A stretch of 59,139 nt of DNA, taken from assembly GCA_944320195.1 (NCBI GenBank), contig CALUGP010000058.1, positions 1 through 59,139 on the forward strand, in the 5' to 3' direction. The notes under the pieces are model-generated. The model did no database searches. It worked only from the letters and a program-made list of their open reading frames with translations, and had not been told where the DNA came from. This DNA comes from an uncultured Prevotella sp. (lineage in GTDB: Bacteria; Bacteroidota; Bacteroidia; Bacteroidales; Bacteroidaceae). Made by a program: the position numbers and the translations under genes. This document shows, piece by piece, positions 19,301-27,068 of the stretch; within the stretch, counting starts at the first letter, position 1, and each line of letters begins with the position of its first letter.

Positions 19301-19447
19301 GGGCTGCCCGGCAACGAGATACAAAGCCCCATGGCGAAGGTAATCCTGGGCGGACTGCTCACCTCGACGTTCCTCAACGGCTTCATCATTCCCATAGTGT
19401 ATGAATTTATAAGGAGTAAGGAGGAAAGGAGTAAGGCAGTAAAGTAG
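16343..19447 (+). CDS. RND efflux permease, heavy-metal-efflux (CusA/CzcA) family
   Basis: A 1034-residue inner-membrane proton antiporter with the usual two-fold repeat: TM1, a large periplasmic loop, TM2-6, then TM7, a second loop and TM8-12. The N-terminal VFPDLNAPTVVVMTEAGG and PIETAVNG segments are diagnostic of the HME family. TM4 has LAIAIGSLVDDAIVDVEN (Asp about 404 and 405), the acidic pair expected for proton relay. The metal (Zn/Co/Cd or Cu) cannot be told from the motif alone. The last 11 residues (RSKEERSKAVK) are encoded by a GGAGTAAGGAGG-type low-complexity repeat that continues into the gap. The partner genes are the adaptor upstream and the TolC-like channel downstream. Confidence 0.92.
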   Translation: MLNKIIHFSLHNRLLVLVAAVLLTVAGIVATQKTEVDVFPDLNAPTVVVMTEAGGMAAEEVEQLVTFPIETAVNGATHVRRVRSSSATGFSVVWVEFDWDTDIYLARQIVSEKLAAVTETLPENVGKPTLGPQSSILGEVLIVGLTADSTSMMDLRTIADWTIRPRLMSTGGVSQVAVLGGDIKEYQILLHPGRMAHYGVTLGEVLAVTDQMNRNTNGGVIYEYGNEYIVRGVVSTDDAEQMADVVVKTNGGDAVTLGDVADVQVGAQLPRLGLASEKGRPAVLLTVTKQPGTGTIELTRRLEAALKDLEKNLPKDVHVSTDAFRQSRFIESSINNVEHSLYEGALFVVVVLFLFLANIRTTIISLITLPVSLLMSLLVLHYFGMSVNTMSLGGLAIAIGSLVDDAIVDVENVWKHLRENRLLPKERRLPVLDVVFNASREVRMPILNSTAIIIVSFVPLFYLSGMEGRMLIPLGVAFIVALAASTVVALTLTPVLCSYLLGGGKENGVPREAFVARWMKKHYEKGLLWALDHKRPVVASTVVLFAVAVGLFFTLGHSFLPKFNEGSFTINISSMPGISLEESDKIGRRAEEILLSIPEIQTVARKTGRAELDEHALGVNVSEIEAPFELKDRSHEELLDDIRHRLATIKGANIEIGQPISHRIDAMLSGTQAGIAIKLFGDDLNRMYSIANQIKASIADVDGLADLNVEQQVERPELEIKPRREMLKMYGIPMADFNTFVRVNMAGETVSQVYEKGGSFNLVVRAAEHDRCDMERIRDLMIDTPDGRKVPLASVAEVKSSMGPNTINRENVKRKLVISANASGRDMRSVVNDIQKRIEKEVKLPEGYHVEYGGQFESEQAASRTLTLASALSIVVIFLLLYMQFKNTLESAVILINLPLALIGGVFTLVLTTGEVSIPAIIGFISLFGIATRNGMLLVSHYNTLRGEGAGSVRECVVRGSLDRLNPILMTALCSALALIPLAMRGGLPGNEIQSPMAKVILGGLLTSTFLNGFIIPIVYEFIRSKEERSKAVK

Positions 19448-19555
19448 ATTTGCCGAAGCGGTAAGGAGCAGAGAAGTAAAGGAGTAAGTAAAAATGCCGT
19501 CTAAGGTTTCTGCCACGGCACACTCGGCCTATCCGGCTCATTAGTCTTATCAAAC
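19405..19555. repeat. S-type AGGAGTAAG repeat at the pump stop codon and T-family tract (T8)
   Basis: GGAGTAAGG-like words start inside the pump gene near 19411, pass through its TAG stop (19445-19447) and continue to about 19490. A short T tract (GGCCTATCC, GGCTCATTA, GTCTTATCA; about 19521-19550) then leads to the channel gene start. Confidence 0.65.
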
Positions 19556-19566
19556 AATAACAAACG

Positions 19567-20736
19567 ATGAAAACAGCAATTGTCACGATAGCGGCCTTCA
19601 TGGCCGCGACAAGCCTCAAGGCGCAGACCCTGGGCGGCGTTCTTGAGAGCGTGGAGAAGAACAACACCGAGCTGAAAGCCCTCGCCAAGGGCAACGAGGC
19701 GGCGCGCCTCGACCTCAGGCAGGCCAACAACCTGGAGGGCCTCTCGGTGGAATACAGCCCGTTTTTCAACGGAAACACCAAGGGCATAGCCTCGTCAGAG
19801 CTGGTGGTGACGCAGGGATTCGACTTCCCCACGCTCTACGGTGCGCGGCGTAAGGCCGCCCGCTTGCAGGGCGAGGCCATCGACTTGCAGTACCGCACGG
19901 CGCGGCGCGACGTCCTCCTGGCCGCCAAGCAGCTCTGCCTCGACCTTATCCACATGAACAAGCGGCGCGCCCTGCTCCGCGAGCGGCGCATTGCGGCCGA
20001 CGAGCTGCTGGCCATGTTCACCGAGAAATACGACAAGGGCGACGCCACGGCCATAGAGCTTAACAAGATAAAGATGGAGCGCATGAACCTGGAGGCCGAG
20101 CTTGCGGCCGCCGAGGCCGACCGCGCCACGGCCCTTGAACAGCTCCGCGCCATGAACGGCGGCGTCGGCATAGAGTGCGCCGACACGCTGTATCCGCCGC
20201 GCCCTGATGAAGGCTATGAGGCCGTTTACGCCCGCGCCGTGGCTTCCGACTGGCAGGTGATGGCCGCCGCAGCCGCCGTCGATGCCGCCGGGCAGGACGT
20301 GAAGGTGAGCCGCCAAGGCTGGATGCCCAAGCTGGAGATAGGCTTCCGCCGCAACACCGAGGGTCCCGAGGCCAGCAACGGCTTCCTCATAGGCGGCTCG
20401 ATACCCATCTTCGCCAACCGCCACAAGGTGAAGGCGGCCAAGGCCAGGCAGGCCGAGGCCGAGATGGCGAGGACCGACGCACGCCTGAAGGCCGAGAGCG
20501 CGGCACGCGCCGCGGTGGAGAGCATGAGGCGGCTGGGCGCGTCGATGGCGGCGTATGACGTGCCCCTGATGCGCCAGACGCTCCGCCTGCTGCGCAAGGC
20601 GGTGGAGAGCGGCCAGATGTCGGTGACCGACTACTATGTCGAGGCCGACGGCGTGTACCGCAACATGCAGGCCTACGCCGACCTGGAGAGGCAGTATCAT
20701 GGCCTCGTGGCCGACATCACGAAGAACGACTTGTAG
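19567..20736 (+). CDS. TolC-family outer-membrane efflux channel protein
   Basis: A 389-residue outer-membrane factor, third part of the RND export machine. It has a signal peptide (1-20, ending LKAQ). Long amphipathic helices rich in Ala, Glu and Arg follow, with the two-fold internal repeat of the OEP family (for example LKALAKGNEAARLDLRQAN and VKAAKARQAEAEMARTDAR). There is no N-terminal lipobox. It is slightly shorter than E. coli TolC, as usual for CusC/CzcC-like partners of HME pumps. It lies 119 bp after the pump gene, and a long repeat-filled gap follows. Confidence 0.88.
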   Translation: MKTAIVTIAAFMAATSLKAQTLGGVLESVEKNNTELKALAKGNEAARLDLRQANNLEGLSVEYSPFFNGNTKGIASSELVVTQGFDFPTLYGARRKAARLQGEAIDLQYRTARRDVLLAAKQLCLDLIHMNKRRALLRERRIAADELLAMFTEKYDKGDATAIELNKIKMERMNLEAELAAAEADRATALEQLRAMNGGVGIECADTLYPPRPDEGYEAVYARAVASDWQVMAAAAAVDAAGQDVKVSRQGWMPKLEIGFRRNTEGPEASNGFLIGGSIPIFANRHKVKAAKARQAEAEMARTDARLKAESAARAAVESMRRLGASMAAYDVPLMRQTLRLLRKAVESGQMSVTDYYVEADGVYRNMQAYADLERQYHGLVADITKNDL

Positions 20737-20789
20737 CCCAACAGCCGCAGTCTCGCGGCATGCTCCGTAACATGCTGAGGCACAGCGGT

Positions 20790-20876
20790 TTGCAAAAGGC
20801 CGTCTTTCACACGCTGAAAGACGGCCTTTTGCGTTGCAATTTGCGGCTTTTTGCACGGCGAAAGACCGTCTTTCGG
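20790..20876. repeat. R-family cluster (R6)
   Basis: Words AAAAGGCCGTCTTTC, GAAAGACGGCCTTTTGC, TTTGCGGCTTTTTGC and CGAAAGACCGTCTTTC lie directly downstream of the channel gene. The last word is cut by the palindromic element that begins at 20879. Confidence 0.7.
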
Positions 20877-20878
20877 GA

Positions 20879-21413
20879 TCATCCGCAGTTTAAGTGTATT
20901 GGCGTTCGTGGCAATAGGGTCTCGAAGAGGTCCAACTATGCTTGACCGCATGTGTAGCGAAGCGGAACTTGCGGTAGGTATGCAGCAATAATATACGTGA
21001 GTTCGGCACAAGGAATCATCCTTCAAATTATATAATTTCTTGCCGCTTTGCTTTTCTGCAGCTCAGTGTCAAGTCGTCATTCCGCTGAAAAGCGGAATCC
21101 AGAAAGCGCCATAGTGGTTAGCCGCCTTTGTCTTTTCGACTGGATTCCGCTTTTCAGCGGAATGACGACTTGCCACCGACTTGCAAAAAACGGATAAGTG
21201 TGACATTACTGTTATGCCGGACTCACGTAATGATATCGTCCTCGACGAGGGCGAATGTCACCCTGCAGTTCGCCCCCTTCGGGGACGGGATTGTTGGTTT
21301 TGACTTGCCGCAAGTTCCGTTCCATTCGGTCACTCCACATGCGGTTAAGCATAGTTCGCCCCCTTCGGGGACGGGATTGACACCTATACGTTATACACCT
21401 GAACTGCGGATGA
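20879..21413. mobile_element. 535-bp palindromic element sharing the MITE termini (copy E)
   Basis: The ends match the 294-bp elements (TCATCCGCAGTTTAAGTGTA ... TACACCTGAACTGCGGATGA), but the interior differs. Several nested inverted pairs are visible. AACTATGCTTGACCGCATGT near 20933 faces its complement near 21335-21353. TACGTGAGTTCGGCA near 20993 faces TGCCGGACTCACGTA near 21216. CGTCATTCCGCTGAAAAGCG near 21076 faces its mirror near 21148-21168. CAGTTCGCCCCCTTCGGGG occurs twice. The flanks share CTTTCG, a possible partial target duplication. It is either a longer family member or a MITE that received another palindromic insertion. No convincing coding sequence is present. Confidence 0.65.
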
Positions 21414-21830
21414 ACCCTTTCGCGGTTCAGTCCGCAGTCCGGGCATGCGGAATGTCCGCCTCGCGGCCAGGCAATCATGAACGGGCGCATCCGTCGCATT
21501 GGCTTGTTTCCATGCCTTACTCACGCCGGCACAGCATGCCCCGGCAACCGGAGAGCCTTGTGCCGGCACCGCCGCTGCGGGCGGAAAAACACCAGCCATG
21601 ACACGCTTTTTCGCCGATAAGATGTAAGTTTTACAATTATTACGCGTCCACTTTTTGCCGTCCGTCTCGTAATGGCTAACTTGTTGTGGCACAGGCACAT
21701 GCATGCAATGCGTGTTGTCCGTGTTTCCACTTTCTATATTTGTACGCTTTCCAAGAGCTGTTCTTTTACATAAATTTGCGCAGTCGAAAATCATGGAAAC
21801 AACCTTTAACCAAAATCAAAATTCAAGTTT
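21414..21830. other. 417-bp gap upstream of susC-like gene, candidate promoter region
   Basis: No supported gene. Two -7-like elements occur near the end: TATATTTG (21735-21742) and TAAATTTG (21771-21778). Neither has a TTTG at the ideal distance, so PUL-specific activation is plausible. The SusC start follows an AAATCAAAATTCAAG leader. The GC-rich 21420-21600 segment shows no repeat family and no readable ORF with family features. Confidence 0.4.
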
Positions 21831-24800
21831 ATGGAAAAATGCAGATTATTAATCCTGGCGTTATTGGTTTCGCTGGTGTCGATGACCGCCTACGCGCAAG
21901 ACTTCGTGTGCTCGGGCGTGGTCGTAGACGAGTCGGGCGAGCCGATAATCGGGGCGTCCGTCTTCCAGAAGGGAAGCAGCAAGGGCGCGGTCTCCGACCT
22001 TGACGGAGCGTTCAAGTTGGCGCAGGTGCCCGAAGGCAGTACGATAACCATATCGTACATAGGCTACAAGACGGTAGAGGCCAAGGCCGCCGCGGGCATG
22101 CGCATCGTCATGCACGAGGAAAACACCACGCTGGGCGACCTTGTGGTCGTTGGCTACGGCGTGCAGAAGAAGAGCGTGGTCACCGCCTCCATCGCCAAGG
22201 TAGGCGCCGACGAGCTGGGCATGACGGCTCCCGTCCGCATGGACAACGCCCTCAAGGGTCTCGCCGCCGGCGTGACCGTGACCTCGGCCTCCGGCCAGCC
22301 CGGAGCCGCCGCGAGGATACGCGTGCGCGGCATCGGCACCATCAACAACTCCGACCCGCTCTACATCGTCGACGGAATGCCCATCGAGGGCGGCCTCGAC
22401 TACGTGAACCCCAGCGACATCGAGAGCATCGAGGTGCTCAAGGACGCAGCCTCCGGCGCAATCTACGGAGCGCGCGCGGCCAACGGAGTGGTGCTCGTCA
22501 CCACCAAGAGCGGCACCAAGGGCAAGGTGAAAGTGAACTACAACTTCTCTTACGGATGGCAGAGCAAGTGGCGCAAGCGCGACCTTCTTGACGCTACCGA
22601 GTACGCCGTGATGATGAACGAGGGATACACCAACGCCGGCATGGAGGCCCCCTATGCCGACCCTTACAGTCTTACCGACGCCATGGGGCGCCCCGTCACC
22701 ACGGGCACTGACTGGCAGGACGAGGTGTTCTACGACAACGCGCCCGTTGTGAACCATGACGTCACCGTGAGCGGAGCCACCGACAACGTGAACTACTACC
22801 TGTCGCTGGGCTACTACACGCAGGACGGTATCGTGGGCGGAAACTTCGGACGCTCCGACTATCAGCGACTGTCGCTGCGCAGCAACACCAGGTACAAGGT
22901 GTTCGACGAGTCAAAGAAGCGCAACTGGCTCAACAAGCTCGACGTCACGGTGAACCTCTCCTACGCCCGCGTGAAGAGCCACGACATCGAGGTGAACTCG
23001 CAGTTCGGCTCGCCGCTCGGCGCGGCACTGGCCCTCTCGCCCATACTGACGCCCACCCTCACAGGCGAGGCCGCCGAGGCGCAGGACGAGTATTACCGCC
23101 AGACACAGCCCGACTATCCCGGCCCGATATACTCGCCGTCGGGCGAACCTTACACCATCTCGGGCACGATGTTCAACGACATGGCCAACCCGCTGGCCAT
23201 GCTGTCGCTCCCCGGAGCGCAGAACTGGAGCCACAAGTTCGTGGCCAACTTCGCCGCCGAGCTGCAAATATGGGACGGACTGAAGTATCGCGTGTCATAC
23301 GGAGCCGACATGTCCTTCTGGGGCAACGAGAGCCACACCGAGCTTTACTACCTTACCACCAGCAACAAGGCCACCCACACCAGCGCGTCGCAGGAGAGCG
23401 ACCGCAGCACCGTGTGGCAGATTGAGAACGTGCTCACGTATGACAAGACCTTGGGCGACCACTCGTTCAACGTCGTGCTGGGCCAGTCGGCCATGAAGAA
23501 CACCGGCTGGACGCTCGGCGCGAGCCGCCGCGGGCTCATCGACCTGTCAAAGCCTTACATCGACTTCGCCAGCGGACTGGCCGAGAACGGCGACCGCGAC
23601 GGATGGGGCGGGCCGTCAGACCCGCACACGCTGTCGTCTCTCTTCGCCCGTCTGAGCTACAACTACGCCGAGCGTTACATGCTCCAGGCCACCGTGAGGC
23701 GCGACGGTTCGAGCCGCTTCGGCACAAACAACAAGTACGCCACGTTCCCCTCGTTCTCGCTGGGATGGAACATCACTAACGAGCCGTTCATGCAGAAGCG
23801 TCCCTCTTGGCTGACTAACATGAAGCTGCGAGCCAGCTGGGGAAAGAACGGCAACGAGAATATAGACGACTTCCGCTATGCGGTCTTCACCGCCACGGGC
23901 AACAACTACGTGCTGGGACGCGGCGAGAGCGTGGTCAACGGAGTGAAAGCCAACGGCCTGTCCAACCCAGACCTGAAGTGGGAGGAGTCAGAGCAGACCG
24001 ACATAGGCCTCGACCTGGGCTTCTTCAACAACGCGCTGACGTTCTCGGCGGACTATTACAAGAAGAAGACCAACGGCATGCTCATGACCATGTCGATACC
24101 TTCATACGTGGGCGAGACCAAGCCCATAGGCAACGTCGGCAAGATGGAGAACTCGGGAGTGGAGTTCGAACTGGGCTACAAGTTCCGCGTGGCCGACGCC
24201 GTATTCAACGTGCGCGGCAACGCCTCATACCTGACCAACAAGCTCATTGAGCTGGGCAACGACACGGGCTGGGCCTCATACGACTCCTTCATCAACGTGG
24301 GCACCATCACGCGCGCCATGAACGGCGAGCCGTTCCCTTACTTCTACGGGCTCAAGACCGACGGAATCTTCCAGACGCAGGAGGAGATCGACTCTTACAC
24401 CGGCCCCGACGGCACGCCCATACAGCCCAACGCCAAGCCCGGATACGTGCGCTTCAAGGACCTGAACAACGACGGAAAGATTGACGACAACGACCGCACG
24501 AAGATTGGAAAGGGCATGCCCGACTGGACGTTCGGCTTCAACTTCACCGCCGCATGGCGCGGACTCGACTTCGCGATGATGTGGCAGGGCACGGCCGGCA
24601 ACGACGTGTTTGACGCCACGCGCCGCATAGACATCAACTCAATCAACCTGCCCTCGTATATGCTCGGCCGCTGGACGGGCCCCGGCACGTCTGACAAGTA
24701 CCCGATATTCATCGTGGGCGACGCGTCAGACAACTGGAAGTCGTCTGACCTGTACGTGCACGACGCATCATACCTGCGCCTGAAGAACATAGAGCTTGGC

Positions 24801-25001
24801 TACACCCTGCCGCAGAGGCTCACCCAAAAGGTGTTCATCAGCAGGCTGCGCCTGTACGTGTCTGCCGAGAACCTTCTCACGCTTACAAAGTACCACGGCT
24901 TCGACCCGGAGATTTCCTCAGGCGGAACGTCGCTCGGCGTGGACTACGGAGTGTATCCCCAGGCACGCGTGTGGCGCGTGGGCTTCAACCTGGAGTTCTG
25001 A
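21831..25001 (+). CDS. SusC/RagA-family TonB-linked outer-membrane transporter
   Basis: A 1056-residue oligosaccharide importer of the outer membrane. It has a signal peptide (1-22, ending AYAQ). The carboxypeptidase-regulatory-like domain (about 27-105) has GVVVDESGEPIIGASVFQKG and YIGYKTVEA. The plug starts with GDLVVVGYGVQKKSVVTASI and contains RIRVRGIGTINNSDPLYIVDG and VLKDAASGAIYGARAANGVV, the SusC signature segments. The long barrel ends in FNLEF. There is no STN domain, so it is probably not controlled through an ECF/FecR pair. It leads a locus of SusD, two GH3 enzymes and a DUF6377 regulator, which suggests import of a glucan- or glucoside-type oligosaccharide. Confidence 0.96.
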   Translation: MEKCRLLILALLVSLVSMTAYAQDFVCSGVVVDESGEPIIGASVFQKGSSKGAVSDLDGAFKLAQVPEGSTITISYIGYKTVEAKAAAGMRIVMHEENTTLGDLVVVGYGVQKKSVVTASIAKVGADELGMTAPVRMDNALKGLAAGVTVTSASGQPGAAARIRVRGIGTINNSDPLYIVDGMPIEGGLDYVNPSDIESIEVLKDAASGAIYGARAANGVVLVTTKSGTKGKVKVNYNFSYGWQSKWRKRDLLDATEYAVMMNEGYTNAGMEAPYADPYSLTDAMGRPVTTGTDWQDEVFYDNAPVVNHDVTVSGATDNVNYYLSLGYYTQDGIVGGNFGRSDYQRLSLRSNTRYKVFDESKKRNWLNKLDVTVNLSYARVKSHDIEVNSQFGSPLGAALALSPILTPTLTGEAAEAQDEYYRQTQPDYPGPIYSPSGEPYTISGTMFNDMANPLAMLSLPGAQNWSHKFVANFAAELQIWDGLKYRVSYGADMSFWGNESHTELYYLTTSNKATHTSASQESDRSTVWQIENVLTYDKTLGDHSFNVVLGQSAMKNTGWTLGASRRGLIDLSKPYIDFASGLAENGDRDGWGGPSDPHTLSSLFARLSYNYAERYMLQATVRRDGSSRFGTNNKYATFPSFSLGWNITNEPFMQKRPSWLTNMKLRASWGKNGNENIDDFRYAVFTATGNNYVLGRGESVVNGVKANGLSNPDLKWEESEQTDIGLDLGFFNNALTFSADYYKKKTNGMLMTMSIPSYVGETKPIGNVGKMENSGVEFELGYKFRVADAVFNVRGNASYLTNKLIELGNDTGWASYDSFINVGTITRAMNGEPFPYFYGLKTDGIFQTQEEIDSYTGPDGTPIQPNAKPGYVRFKDLNNDGKIDDNDRTKIGKGMPDWTFGFNFTAAWRGLDFAMMWQGTAGNDVFDATRRIDINSINLPSYMLGRWTGPGTSDKYPIFIVGDASDNWKSSDLYVHDASYLRLKNIELGYTLPQRLTQKVFISRLRLYVSAENLLTLTKYHGFDPEISSGGTSLGVDYGVYPQARVWRVGFNLEF

Positions 25002-25097
25002 CGCTGGCGTGCGCCAGAGAGTGAACGGCGGCCCTGTCCGTCAACATCAAGAACGTTAAACAACGCCAGCCGCGCGGACGCTTGCCGGCAGCCGTCG

Positions 25098-25212
25098 ACT
25101 GACGGCTTGCGCCCGCCTTTCCGAAAGACGGCAAAACGCATTGCGGAAGGCCGCAAAACGCAGCGCGGAAGACGGCCTTTCGCAACGTGAAAGACGGCCT
25201 TTCGCAGAAGGC
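25098..25212. repeat. R-family cluster (R7) between susC- and susD-like genes
   Basis: Six R-type words (CCGAAAGACGGCAAAACGC, GGAAGGCCGCAAAACGC, GGAAGACGGCCTTTCGC, GAAAGACGGCCTTTCGC and others) fill the 255-bp gap. Separating a SusC/SusD pair this widely is unusual, and the hairpins may change their relative expression. A small CTGGCG-TG-CGCCAG palindrome sits right after the SusC stop. Confidence 0.7.
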
Positions 25213-25256
25213 CCGGGCAAGGGCGCTTCCGCAGGCTGGCATCAAAACAACAGAAA

Positions 25257-26795
25257 ATGAAGACAAGCAACATATTCGCAGGCCTGCTGATGGCCGCATC
25301 AGTGGCGTTTGCCGGGTGTAGCGACGACTTCCTCGAGCTCGCTCCGCCCACCAAGACCCCGATAGAGGAATACTTTACCACAGAGGAACATGTGTACGAA
25401 GCGCTCATAGCCGCCTACGACCCGCTGCACTGGCCCGACTGGGACGGCGCGCAGTACAACGCCGTCAACCTGATGAGCGACGTCATGGCCGACGACATCT
25501 GGCCGGGCGGAGCCAGCCGCAACGACAACCAGTACATGCACCTGATGATGAACTATGATGCCAATCCGGAGAACTGCATGACCGGACTCTGGAGCGACGA
25601 GTACAGCGGAGTGAAGCGCTGCAACGACGTGCTGACCTATCTTGGATGGGCCGCCGGCAACATCAGCGCGGAAAAGAGCGCCCTCTGGGCCGCGCAGGCA
25701 CGCGTGCTCCGCGCCTACTATTACTGCAACCTGTGGAAGTTCTGGGGCAACATACCCTTCTACATGGAGAATCTCGAGATGCCTTACCTGGCCGAGCAGA
25801 AGCAGGCCGACGACGTGTATGAGGCCGTGATAGCCGACCTTGAGGACGTGATCGGCTCCGCGGTGCTGCCCATGAAGTGGGAAGACACGGCCACGGAATA
25901 CAATGTGGGCAAGGTGTCGCAGGCCATGGCATACATGCTCTACGCCGAGATGGTGATGTACCAGAACGACGAGAGCCGCTACGCAAAGGCCCTGGGATAC
26001 ATGAGGGAGATAATAAGCTGCCCCGACTACGGCCTGCTTGACAGCTACGCCGACATCTTCGAGGAGAGCGGAGAGTGGGGCAGGGAGTCCATATTCGAGG
26101 TGGACTACAAGGACGACAACGCCATGCGCTCGTGGGACACGCCGCTCGTGGCCGGCGGAACGGTGCTGCCGCGGCTCATCAGCCCAAGCGCCTGGGCCCC
26201 CAATCCGGGCGACGACTGCGGCGTGGTGAACGGCTGGGGATTCGGCCCCGTGCGCACGGAGGCATACCAGATGTACGCCGAGGGCGACACGCGCCGCGAC
26301 GTGACGTGCTTCGACGCCAACGCCCACGGCACCTACGAGCACCGCTACCAGGACACGGGCTACTTCCTGGGCAAGTACATCGGCAAGTCTGAGAACAACA
26401 AGGACCAGTCGGCCGACGACGACCTCAACTTCAACAACAACCTCCGCGTGTACCGCTTCGCCGAGACGCTGCTCAACGCCGCCGAGCTGATCGTGCGCAC
26501 GGGAGGCGACACCGGCGAGGCAAGCCGCTACCTCAACGAGGTGCGCCACCGCGCCGGACTTGCCGACGACGTGGCCCCGACGATAGACAACATCGTGCAG
26601 GAGCGACGCCTCGAGTTCGTGGGCGAGGGCAAGCGCTACTGGGACCTGGTGCGCACGGGCAAGGCCGCGTCCACGCTTGTGCCCGACAAGTACGGCTACC
26701 GCACCAACACCTGGACCGAGTCTAAGAAGTACCTGCCCATACCGCAGTCTGAAATAGACGCCGCACAGGGCACGCTTACGCAGAACAATTACTGA
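25257..26795 (+). CDS. SusD/RagB-family surface glycan-binding lipoprotein
   Basis: A 512-residue lipoprotein that caps the SusC transporter at the cell surface. The lipoprotein signal peptide ends at FAGC (Cys21), followed by SDDFLELAPPTKTPIEEYF, the usual SusD opening. A TPR-like helical region covers about 60-260, with WAAQARVLRAYYYCNLWKFW a hallmark. The SusD C-terminal part has RLEFVGEGKRYWDLVRTGKA and ends KYLPIPQSEIDA. The particular glycan cannot be inferred from the sequence. It follows the SusC gene on the same strand. Confidence 0.96.
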   Translation: MKTSNIFAGLLMAASVAFAGCSDDFLELAPPTKTPIEEYFTTEEHVYEALIAAYDPLHWPDWDGAQYNAVNLMSDVMADDIWPGGASRNDNQYMHLMMNYDANPENCMTGLWSDEYSGVKRCNDVLTYLGWAAGNISAEKSALWAAQARVLRAYYYCNLWKFWGNIPFYMENLEMPYLAEQKQADDVYEAVIADLEDVIGSAVLPMKWEDTATEYNVGKVSQAMAYMLYAEMVMYQNDESRYAKALGYMREIISCPDYGLLDSYADIFEESGEWGRESIFEVDYKDDNAMRSWDTPLVAGGTVLPRLISPSAWAPNPGDDCGVVNGWGFGPVRTEAYQMYAEGDTRRDVTCFDANAHGTYEHRYQDTGYFLGKYIGKSENNKDQSADDDLNFNNNLRVYRFAETLLNAAELIVRTGGDTGEASRYLNEVRHRAGLADDVAPTIDNIVQERRLEFVGEGKRYWDLVRTGKAASTLVPDKYGYRTNTWTESKKYLPIPQSEIDAAQGTLTQNNY

Positions 26796-26877
26796 TTGCG
26801 GCGCGCAGTCCGCGCCTGTTTGGCCGCTGTCGCCAGTTTACGATATTGCCGCCGTGACGGCGGCTGTGCATGCTTCA

Positions 26878-26975
26878 TCATGTGAAAGGCCGTCTTTCGG
26901 CTTGCCGTTTGCGGCCTTTCATTCTGTAAAAGACGGCAAACGGCACGCCAATTGGCCGTCTTTCGCAAAAACCTT
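26878..26975. repeat. R-family cluster (R8)
   Basis: Words GTGAAAGGCCGTCTTTCGG, TTTGCGGCCTTTC, AAAAGACGGCAAACGGC and TTGGCCGTCTTTCGC lie between the SusD gene and the first GH3 gene. A TAAATTTG -7 element (27027-27034) follows the cluster, so the GH3 genes may also have their own promoter. Confidence 0.65.
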
Positions 26976-27068
26976 TTCGCAGAGACATTTGTCGGTGCAA
27001 GGTTTCGCGGTACGGATAAAATATCGTAAATTTGTGCGATGGAAGCATAACCTTACAAACACTGACAT

